Assembly: GCA_039602395.1 (NCBI GenBank)
Contig: JBCNJP010000012.1
Location: 30,552,454 to 30,616,453, forward strand
Origin: Deinandra increscens subsp. villosa
Taxonomy: Eukaryota > Streptophyta > Magnoliopsida > Asterales > Asteraceae
Reading direction: 5' to 3'
DNA length: 64,000 nucleotides
Positions 54,743-64,000 of this stretch are shown here, one piece after another. The position numbers and the translations under genes were made by a program. Position 1 is the first letter of the stretch. The number at the start of each line of letters is the position of its first letter. Below the pieces are notes generated by a model. It did no database searches. It was given only the letters and a program-made list of their open reading frames with translations, and was not told the DNA's origin.

Positions 54743-57116
54743 TGTGCTATTAAATATCTTCTACTTTCAATCTTCAGAGTTCAGTCTTCTCCTTGGCTTG
54801 AACATGGGTTGGTGAAGATTCTTTTCTTGAACGATCTTCATTGGGCAGCAACGGTCGAGATCTGGGAGTTTTCTCTCAATCAGCATCAGCTTGGACTTCA
54901 AATGACAAACAAATAATGAGAGGAGGATTCTCAAGTACTTGCTCCTTCTTGAAACATGTCGAGTCCTTGCTGAATCATCAGTAACTGTCTTGACCAGCAT
55001 GTAACTTCAGAGGGTAAAAATGTTGAAAACCCCTGTCTTGACATTCTTGAATTTCTTGACTTGAAACAATTCATGTTCTGGCTGCTCTGCATCTTTAGCT
55101 TCTTTATGATCTTTGGAAGCTTCTATTGAAAAACCAACAGACTTCCCCTAAGCATAGGGTAAGTCCTTTTCCGGCTGGTTCTTCAACACGAACAGTAACA
55201 GCATCAATGCTTTGGTCCACTGAGTCCTTGACTTTCTTGTCCATGAGTTGTTTTTTTTTCCCTTATCCTGTCAAGCACAACATGGAACAAACACAAACAC
55301 TAACCAGCATATGATACCTGGTTACTGGGTTAGCAGGAGAACATCATTCTTTAACACAAACCCTAACATTGATTACGGGTTTCCCATAAATACTTCCCCT
55401 GAACCTGAGGACTCTTCACATTATCTCCCCCTGAGATTCTGGAGGGGTGATACTTTCTTGCACAAGACCCATAAAAACTTACTAAAACCTTTAAATTAAC
55501 CTGGCCATGGTTGTAAAACAAAATAAACAATAAAAACTTAAGATAACACAAAAAAAAAATAAATAAATAAAAAAACAAACATACCAAATTTCTAAACGAG
55601 AAGGTTTTATTTTGGGATCAAACCGTATGAATCTGACTGAGGAACCCTTTTCAGCTTCTGTTACTCGAACACGTCCAGGTGATTGCCAATATACTGATCC
55701 ACTTTAAACTCAAACCCTTTTCTTATTCAGGCTGTTTGTCACTTTATTATCTTTTAAGGTGTATTAATTATGAAGCTCAAGTGGGTTTCAACAAATCCTA
55801 GGTACATGTTATTACACACTATCAAGCATATAAATTCCCTACCACATATTTTCACAACCTGAACCAGAAGTTTGAAAGTAAGCTCGAGACTTGGTTGAGA
55901 AGAGAAAGAATAGATCAGATAGATTTTTTTGGGTATAATATACAAAGTCAACTGAATTTTTGAAACATTTTTAATAATGCTCTCATCAGTGACAAAGGCT
56001 GAGGGATTTGGACTCTTGAGGGTCTCTTTTCTTGTGCTCGTTGGCATCTTTTGAGTGCATATTATTTAATTTTTTTTTAATTTAGATGATCTAGAAGTAC
56101 GTATGTATGGACAACTCCAGGTCATTGCTCACGCAAAGCAGAGGAGAGCCTTACATACATGCGAAGCATCCCCAGGTCATTGCTCACGCAAAGTAGAGGG
56201 GACACCGACTTTTTGAGCTCAATTTCACACTCTTGGAGACAAGCGTGTGTATCGGGAACTTGAACATGCAGTCAAATAGAAATGCAATTAACCTAAGTGC
56301 TGTTACCCAACAAACTGCCATACGTTATCTTTAAGTGTGTAACGCATACCTTTTCAGATTTTAGAGCCGAGCCTACCAGCATATCACCATGGATCATGTC
56401 TTTCACATCTGCCTTACGCGTGTCAGCCATCTCTAAAACGGAAATTTATTTCACTTCCCACCTTCTCAAACACACAAACAAAAGATTAAAAATTAAAAAG
56501 CACAATTTAATTTTGAGGGGTCAACAATTTCATCTTTCCTATTCTTCCCCTTGCTTTTTGATTTTTAATAACAACACACATTTTTTTTTTTTTGAATTTT
56601 TTTTTTTGATTTTTTTTTTGATATATATATATATATATTTTTTGATATTTTTTTTAACACTCACTGACACAATACTAAATATGTACTAAAAACTGGCCAA
56701 GCTAACCTTCAAAGTTTATCTTTTGAAAATTTTCAGAAATGGGTTTTGTTTCATGCACAACCATACTTCACATCAAATCAGCCAAGAAACAAACAATTCA
56801 GACAGTGTTACCTTTACTGCTGATTTTCTCAGATTTACCTCTCACAAGGAAACATACCCTCCATTGAAATCTTCATGTCATGTGGTAGAGAGATGCCTCC
56901 TATCCTGTGCCTGGAACAATCACTATCACAAACAAACAAGGTTAATGAAAGTCCTCCTTGACTGTTCCTGCACAAGGTGAGAGATCAGTTAGCCATAGGT
57001 ACCCAGGCCATTGTGGTTCTGGGTATACCTGAAGAATCAATGAAGGTTACTTCTTTTAAACACATGCCCTTTGAAAAATCAGGAGTTTGAGTTGCAGCTG
57101 CCTTTGATTTTGGTTT
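54743..57116 (-). other. internal region without a pol gene
   Basis: No frame shows protease, integrase, reverse transcriptase or RNase H motifs. A two-copy 61-bp repeat (CCAGGTCATTGCTCACGCAA) lies at 56118-56205 and T/AT-rich low-complexity sequence at 56580-56660. Confidence 0.7.
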
Positions 57117-58870
57117 CTAAATACCAGGTGATTTGAAAGTTGTTTTAGTCACCTTTGAAGTAGTGACTTTAGGTATTTCAACCTTCTTCATTTCAGGTTT
57201 CTTTTTCAAAACAGTTTTAGTTACCTTTGGAGGAGTAACTTTAGGTTTGTCAACTTTGTGTTGTTTTGAAATCGGTTTCTTCACCTTTTTATGAAAATTT
57301 TCAAAATTTGGAAATACATATTTTTGATTTGAAAGTTTTCTTTGCTCTTTGGCAGCGCCCCAATGTTGATCAGAGGGTTTTATCAAAGGAGAAACAGTCT
57401 TCATCGCCTTAGGTGGTTGCACCTTCATTGGCTTAGATTTATTGAATCTTGAGACGAAACACTCCGACTTTGCGGATAATATGGCTCATAGGGGCGATAG
57501 AGACAATTTCGGGCAATGTGACCAGGATTGCCACAATTAAAGCATGTCTGCTTCTTGAGATAGAAGTCAGACGTGTAACCATTTGTCTTTAGCTGCTGAG
57601 GTGGAGCACCACTTGCTTGTGTCTGCATCTTTGACCTGTTTGCAGATCTTGGGTTGACTGTGGACTGGTTCCTTGAAGCTTCAGTTCTTGTGCTCCATGT
57701 ATTCTTTGATGTCGAGGCAGCATTTCTACAACTGCAACTGCATGAGCCTACTGATGAAACTGGAGACTTGTTTGTCATCTTGGGCCTTTCAATCTTGATA
57801 GAAACAGAAGTTGGAGGCTTGATGGTGATTTTGGGCCTTATGCTCTTAATGTGAGATGATAAACCACCATCATGACCCAAGCCTTTGAACTTAGTGGTGA
57901 ATGAGGGTCGCTCTTCTCCTTCAATTGGAATGAACATAGACCCAGTTGTCATGAAGATCTTACCATTGGGCCTTGTAGTCATCACCACTCGTTCCCGCTT
58001 TACCTCATCGACAACTTTGGAATAAGGAGTCTCGATCTTTGGATAAGGAACCAACTTTTCTTCATCAGCTCTCTTCACCTCACTAGAGCTTGAACTTGCA
58101 CACTCAGTAGTTTTATTAGACTGAGTTGCTTCAGTGGCTGTCTTTTCATCTTTGTGCGCTGGTTGAGGCCCATATATCATGGTTGCTTCATTCTGTGACT
58201 CTTTCAACAATTCATCTGCAGTTTGGGGCACTTTTATGTATTCATGTTGCAATGGGGGAGGAAAATTTCCATCCCCGAGGCCAGATGTTTGTTTTACCTG
58301 CTCGAGTCGCTCTTCAGATTTGAATAAAGCATGATGAGAATCCATCATTTTCTTTTGTATCACTTGATGTTTCTCAAGGGCAGATTGGGAAGTGTCAAGT
58401 TTTGCTCTTAGTTCCTCAACCTCCTTGGTTAGCTCTTCTACCTTAGCGTTAGCAAACCTGAGATAAGTGCTTTTATTACTCACCTGGGATTGAAGATTCT
58501 TAACATCAACCTGAATGGCCTCAAGTTTCTCTCTAAAAATTTTTGTCTTACTTTTGGACTCCCTAAGGTCTCTAGCAGTGATTGCATGATTTTCACATTC
58601 ATTTGTAAACTTGCTCTCCCATTCTTTAATTAAAGCACAACAGATGGGGTTTGAGCATTCCTTGCAGTTACAGATCCAAGCTCCATCAGCATGATTGATC
58701 TTCCACTTTTCCTCCTCTTTTTCACGGAATGTCCGGAAAAGATACTTCTCCGGACTGAGTTCGTTACCTAAAGACTCTATCCTCTTTTTGTAGGGTTCGA
58801 CTTGTTTTAGATGATTCTTTAGTTTGTACTCTGCATTGAGACGGTCTCTTTCTTCAGTCGAAACAGTTGC
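57117..58870 (-). CDS. gag: gag-like polyprotein of a non-autonomous LTR element (partial or frameshifted)
   Basis: The minus frame is open from 58870 (just after a stop at 58873-58871) to TGA at 57427-57425. It has no ATG in its first half, so the true start is lost or lies in another frame. N-terminal half: STEERDRLNAEYKLKNHLKQ, a cysteine-rich WICNCKECSNPICC, then a coiled coil (VEELTKEVEELRAKLDTSQS). C-terminal part: basic and Ser/Pro-rich, with a CCHC zinc knuckle CFNCGNPGHIARNC at about residue 420 of the open stretch. The stop overlaps an ATG in the next frame (ORF 57428-57117, MKVQPPKAMKTVSPLIKPSD..., Lys-rich), which looks like the continuation after a one-base shift. Gag binds and packages element RNA. 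With no pol seen, it would depend on another element. Confidence 0.75.
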
Positions 58871-59107
58871 TTATATTGTTCGATTGATTCGGAGCATGCC
58901 GAGTTCGAACATATCTGAGTTTGATCACTCACAAGAGGAGAAGCAACTTGAGAACTTGTCATTTTCTTCCTTGGATGAACTTATGGATCAAAAACGAACT
59001 GAAAGACTTGAACGGATTGAAACGGGATGGATCGAAAAGTCTCAACAGGATCGGAAAGACAACTTTTCGATCGGGCAGAGTTTCGGCTCGACCGAAAAGT
59101 GTAAGCA

Positions 59108-59283
59108 GATCGAAAAGTCACGAAGGGGACTTTCCAATCGAAAGGCGAAGCTGATCGAAAGTCACGAAGGGACTTTCCGATCGAAACGGACCTGATCGAA
59201 AAGTCACGAGGGGACTTTCCGATCGAAAAGTGGGGAACCGGGAAGTACTCTCCGATCGAAAGTCACGAGGGGACTTTCCGATC
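59108..59283. repeat. four tandem hairpins GATCGAAAAGTC...GACTTTCCGATC
   Basis: Hairpins at 59108-59139, 59153-59182, 59194-59224 and 59254-59283. Each has GATCGAAAGTC-type and GACTTTCCGATC-type arms around an ACGAGGG-type loop. They lie in the leader between PBS and gag on the minus strand. Single GATCGAAAAGT half-sites flank them on both sides (59030-59345). 59346-60217 has no gene. Confidence 0.85.
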
Positions 59284-60217
59284 GAAAAGTGTCCAAAAGG
59301 GTCGAAAAGCCAAAAATTTCGATCGAAATAAGGGTCCAAGCCACATATTTTCGATCGAATAGCTTATGAACACGGGCTTCTTGCTTCTGCAACACCTGTA
59401 ACCTGTAAAAACAATCACAAGAAACTCACAAACAAAACCGTTAGTAACACCTTGAGACACTTGGAGCAAAAAGATATGAAAATAAAAAAACGAATTACTC
59501 CAAAAGGTGCAGAAAAATTCAACGATCAAAACCCTGTCAAAATAAATTTGCACCAACTTGAAATGAGTGGCCGTTTATAGCTTCAAAAACCGGTCAATAT
59601 GGACCACATATTTTAAATAAATACCAATGGCAGTTCTGTAATTTTGTGAACTTAAATATGCATGAAAATCGGTTTACGTCTTCACACTTCAATTTGGCGG
59701 AGAAATTGATTTTCGATCCGAAAACCGATTTCGATCGAGGATCTCGAACAAAACAAACAAAAAGAAATACACCTCAACTTCGGTCGTGAACCACAAATTT
59801 TTCCACATAAAATTCAAATATGGAATACGGCATCTCAATTTGCTGACCAAGACAATTAGAATCCACCCAACTTTTTCCGAAATACAAAATCTATAGATTT
59901 TATAATAGCACCAAACAAACAAGCAAACTTGTAGCTTACGATAATCTCTTTTTTTTTTAAATAAAACAAGAGTAAATTTCGAGATTCCTCCTGATGAGGC
60001 AGCAACGATTTTTTTTTAGAAAATAATTTAGAGATTTCGAAAACAGTAACTCAAATAAGCACACCACTTAAAAATAATTAAACGAAATCTTTTATGAACC
60101 CTAAATATTTGTTACTGCCGTCAACACATAAAACACACAAAATTCACCAAAAAATCACGAAAAACTCAAAAGCTCTTGAATCTTGAGATCGTGAGAGCCA
60201 CGAAACTTGCGTTTCTT

Positions 60218-60230
60218 GGCTCTGATACCA
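60218..60230 (-). promoter_or_regulatory. primer-binding site (initiator Met tRNA), minus strand
   Basis: The complement reads TGGTATCAGAGCC, 2 nt inside the right-hand LTR. This makes 60233-60760 the 5' LTR and the element minus-oriented. A small hairpin GAAACGCAAGTTTC follows on the minus strand. Confidence 0.92.
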
Positions 60231-60232
60231 AT

Positions 60233-60760
60233 TGTAAGTCCCGAAAACGGTCCAAACGCGATATCCAATCTCGATTGAGAGTGCGGAATCCAAACAATCG
60301 AGTGATTCAAGTATAATCGAAAAGTATAAAATAACGATTAGAAAAGTAAAGAACACAATCAACCACAAACCGATTTAGAAGACAAACACGTTGATGTCTC
60401 AGGTTGCAATACACGAATTCGAAATTCTCCTTTAGAGAATTTCGTGAACACCTTTTGAGCTTTACTCCACAACCAACAACCCTAAGTTGATTACTAGGAG
60501 TCCTATTTATAGGAGATGGAGAACTTGGAAAACAAGTTAACCTCCCTACCTAAAATAACTCCTAATTCCCGTATTTGAACCCTAAGGCCCATAAAACATC
60601 CCCTAAACACTTTCTAAATGAGCCCAAACATGCTTAAACTGGCCCAGTGACCCAATATAACCATAACCCAGCTAATCTCCACCTATTCTATCACATAGGC
60701 CTTCAAAATAGTCCGCAAAGTGATGATTTAATACACAAGCCACAAATCTTGGTCCTTACA
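60233..60760 (-). mobile_element. 5' LTR of the minus-strand gag-only element
   Basis: 528 bp, TGTAAGTCCCGAAAACGG...GGTCCTTACA in plus reading, paired with 54236-54727. Right flank AAACC would be the target-duplication half; the left half is in the gap. Confidence 0.92.
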
Positions 60761-61960
60761 AAACCCTCGAAAAACCCTAAAAAAAACCCCAAAATAAATC
60801 TGGAAACATGAAGGAAGATTAAGGGAGTAAGATCAAGGCTTTTTTGGATAAAAGTTAGAGATTTTTGAAGCTTTCGGTTTGGATCTATAATAGGTTTTTA
60901 ATTTTTACTCCTTTAAACCTTGTTGTTGATCATGTTTGATGTCAAGATTAGATTTTTATTAGTTTCACCATGTATCTTGGCTGATTTCATATTGTTTCAC
61001 CTAGATTAGACAAATTTGGACCCGTTTGACCCGTTTCGGGTGACTTTTTACCATGACTTTGTGTTAAATTGCTTTTGATGATAGTTTTGAATGTTTATGA
61101 TGATAAAGTTTGCTGATTTGGTTTTGGTAATGATGGATCATGTGGATTAATTGCCATATTTAGTAGAACTACTAGTATGTGTTGATTTATTTATTGTTAA
61201 ATGGTTGACTTTTATTGGTCAAACGTTTTATGCTTGATAGGAGAACTCGTATTTGATGGTTTATCATTGATTTGCGGCTGACTTAGTTAATATCCTTATG
61301 AGATAGGTTTGACCGAATCGTTTCATAGGCTAGAAGCTTGTTTTACATCGGTTAATATGATAGATTGCTTATGAACATAAGATTCAATGCTATTTATTCA
61401 TGTTTAGCGGTTTCTATGTCATAAGTGTTTGGAATCATTATCGTTGCATGGTATATATAGGCACTATATTGAGAGATCTCTAGCGTAGTTTCCTATTTCA
61501 TGTAGGATTAGTTTAATTTAATCGAAGTAGCTAGTTCGTTAGAATGTTTTCACAATTTTGCTATCTGTGCTTCATTTAGGATTTCCAGATTATTCGGGAT
61601 GTGTCTATAGTCCTAGGTTGTCCGGTTTTCCACATTAGACGATAGTGTTCTTGCTATTAGTCATCCGAGGGTCTGAGCGAGTCTAGAGGTGTCAGGTCTA
61701 GGTGATGCATCCCTCCTTCTGATTTTCCATCATTCTATCCGGTTTTTAGCTGTTTTTGTTGGTTTTTAGTTATTCTGCTTAGTTTTTAGTATTTGTTCCC
61801 CAAATCACTTTCTTCGGTTAAATATTAGCAACGATTCAGTATCGGGAGATTGTCATCGCGTCCACGAATTGATATCCGGTTCTTACCAATACTGTACTGT
61901 ATACGACGGGTACACTGCCCTAGTGTGTAGTTTGGTCTCTTGGTATTTACCTTTTAAAAC
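60761..61960. other. non-coding, probable leader or LTR of the following copia element
   Basis: No open frame with coding character. Phrases such as GTCATCGCGTCCACGAATTG and CGACGGGTACACTGCCC near 61850-61920 resemble the 3' part of plant LTRs, but I cannot place ends or a PBS. Confidence 0.4.
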
Positions 61961-63721
61961 TTGACCACATTTCTATATATCCAAATTTACGCATCAGCAC
62001 TCGAGGAAGCTCTCCCTAATTCCATACTCATTGGCTTTAAGAGATGCAAAACTGCACATGATCTTTGGAAAGCTCTTATTGAAATGTATGAGGGGACATA
62101 TGAGGTTAAGGAGAATAAGAAAGATGTTTTGAAACAAAGATATGAAACCTTTTCTCATAAAAGAGGTGAAACCATGTCTGAGCAATATTTGAAATATGTG
62201 AAACTGATAGATGAACTGCCAGGTGTAGATATCAAAATAGAAAATGCTGATATAATCAGAAATTATTTAAGATCTTTACCTGAAGTTTGGACTGTCTATA
62301 CAGTTAGTATAAAATATAACAAGGATCTCAAAACTTTGAAGCTAGGAGATCTCTATGGGATGCTGAGTGCACATGAGATGGAGATGAATGAGAAGTCTGG
62401 TGTAACATTTAACCAAACATCATCTTCAAAAAGCACTTTGGCTCTCATCACTGCTCACTCAGAGAACTATTCTGATCATGAATCACATATATCATTTCCT
62501 GAGTATCCTAAAGGACATGAAGTTTCATACCTTCAAAACTTTGCAAATGTTGCTAACAGTTCTTATATAGGGTTCATTAGATCAGATCTTAAATGCATAA
62601 GTGCAGATGATCTAGAGGAGATTGACATCACAACCCAGCTTGCCATGGTGTCACTGAGGGCACAAAGGTTCTATAAAATAACTGGAAGAAATTACAATGG
62701 AGCCAAGAATGCTCCCATAGGGCTTGACAAATCAAAAGTCAAAGGTTACAACTGTTATCAGTTAGGACATTTTGTCAGGGAGTGTTCTCAGCCAAGAAGA
62801 GAAGGTGGGTACAATGCTGAAAAAAAACCAGAATACACCAAGCCAAGCTCTTCCTCATGCCCAACTCCACCAAAACCTGCTTTCAGCCAAAGTCAAGCAA
62901 CTGCTGCTGTTGCAAATCAAACAGGGTTTGTTGACTGGGAGGATGTGATGAGTAAGTTTGCTCCAATTAACCATGCCTTGATGGCCAGTGCTTCTTCACC
63001 TGCAATGGCAGAGGTAAACTTAAACTCCTCAACTGCACTTGAAAATGTGTTGTGTACACCTAAGTGTATTGAACTGGTTGGAAGTTACAAGAAGCATAAT
63101 ATGTCTCTAATAGAAGAAATCACAAATTTGAATGAGTTGAAAGAGTACTAAAAAAGAGCAGATATAGCTTATTCAACCAAAACTGATGAACTTAAACAAA
63201 CTATAGGGCTTTTGAAACATCAACAAACTGATTTTATAACACAAATGGATGATGTTGTAGCATAACTGAAAATTTCACAGAAACAAAATGAGGAATATGT
63301 GCTAGATATTCAAACCCTAAAAGATCAACTAAGAGAAGCCATAAGCAATGCTGATAAGTTTCAGATTGCTAGTGAAAAAGCACAAAAGTTATGGCATGAA
63401 CACACACATGGGAAGGGAAGGGTATCATTTAGGACAGTGGAGAATCCTGATTCTTATACTAGCCTTTTAACTCCACCTAACAAGGAAACAAATGTATCCT
63501 TGACAACTGACCCAAAGGAAAATGGTCCTGTAATTGAGGACCTATCCAATGAAGTTGAATGTGTGAAAAAGAATGATGACATACAGATTGAAAGTTATAT
63601 TGGTTTTTCTAATGTCACAACAGCATCAACCAACATTTCTGCTGAGGTTGAAAATTTGAAAATTTCAAAACCTGTTTTCAATCAGTGTCACCAAAACACA
63701 AAAACACTCACAACTCAGTGA
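61961..63721 (+). pseudogene. gag: Ty1/copia gag (UBN2-type), interrupted
   Basis: One frame runs from about 61990 to 63721 with in-frame stops at 63149 and 63263. ASALEEALPNSILIGFKRCK..., KTAHDLWKALIEMYEGTYEV and FSHKRGETMSEQYLKYVKLI match the UBN2/gag domain of Ty1-copia elements. KGYNCYQLGHFVREC near 62743-62790 is a CCHC knuckle with its first Cys replaced by Gly. A long hydrophilic and coiled-coil region follows (LDIQTLKDQLREAISNADKF). The N-terminus is missing, and the apparent TTG start is arbitrary. The gene continues in another frame at 63727. Confidence 0.8.
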
Positions 63722-63726
63722 GATAA

Positions 63727-64000
63727 TGCATAATTTGTGGTGAAATGGGACTTGTTGCTATACATTGTTCCTTCAATCCTTTCAAACAGATAATTAAGAA
63801 TTCTAACATATCTCCAAAGGGAAATCAAAATCTGTTCAATGCAAAGAATCAAAAGGATAACAGGAAAGTGTCACCAAGAAGATCACAGGGTGATCAAAGG
63901 GAATTTGATAAAACTCAGAAAGTTTGGGTTGGAAATGAGAAGAATAGCAGCTTCTCACAAGTTAAAAGACATAATATTCAATGGGAACAAAATTCTGCAG
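63727..64000 (+). pseudogene. copia gag continuation, second zinc knuckle, runs off the window
   Basis: In a frame different from the preceding part: CIICGEMGLVAIHCSFNPFK, a knuckle in which the His position is Leu. It continues open to the end of the window with a basic, Asn/Gln-rich stretch (NPFKQIIKNSN, RRSQGDQREFDKTQKVWVG). A frameshift lies between 63700 and 63727. Any pol would be beyond 64000. Confidence 0.65.

Noticed and set aside
58824..59195. Plus-strand 123-aa ORF
   Set aside because: It runs through the hairpin leader and antisense to the gag-like frame; the charged residues come from the repeated GATCGAAAAG units.

Overview
This is a gene-poor, repeat-saturated stretch of a plant nuclear genome: plant LTR retrotransposons primed by initiator-Met tRNA, a plant L1-type LINE, tRNA-derived SINEs, a FAR1-type MULE, and many (TA)n-bounded foldback elements. 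The LTR and gag families look like Asteraceae, but that is an impression and not a proof. I found no convincing single-copy host gene. Nearly every coding stretch belongs to a mobile element, and most are broken. Three runs of exactly 500 N (2966-3465, 20236-20735, 53736-54235) are scaffold gaps.

Layout. 1-2741: minus-strand LTR with a cluster of tRNA-like units. 3517-6023: foldback elements embedded in (TA)n, one holding a truncated LINE. 6448-6655: hAT transposase remnant. 6962-11377: LTR (LTR1), PBS, then a leader with a 43-bp tandem array and a row of covarying stem-loops. 11378-20030: decayed Ty3/gypsy element (gag-pol) split by a solo LTR (16396-18946) with a perfect 5-bp target duplication. 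20037-24279: possible CACTA end, a gap, AT-rich sequence and a possible Helitron end. 24780-35424: two 1.44-kb direct repeats flank a 7.3-kb Mutator-like element with terminal inverted repeats. That element carries a FAR1/MULE transposase gene and a second gene resembling ATHILA ORF-1. The right-hand copy of the direct repeat contains a SINE that the left-hand copy lacks.

35870-41580: beads on a string, at least six families of foldback element separated by (TA)n. 42040-42930: foldback satellite. 43116-48742: full-length LINE with a 12-bp target duplication. 49985-51083: minus-strand Ty3/gypsy RNase H-integrase fragment. 51154-53735: 5' LTR (LTR3) and PBS of another element, cut by a gap. 54236-60760: young LTR element with a gag-like ORF but no visible pol. 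61961-64000: broken Ty1/copia gag running off the window.

The most unusual object is the MULE transposase gene. Its 5' half is a tandem array of 195-bp units, each a complete symmetric phase-0 exon plus intron, encoding a G/Q/Y/N-rich repeat. This gene and the ATHILA-ORF1-like gene lie in the same orientation between the same inverted repeats, so the element may be a two-gene MULE. The transposase has at least three visible lesions, so this copy is probably not autonomous.
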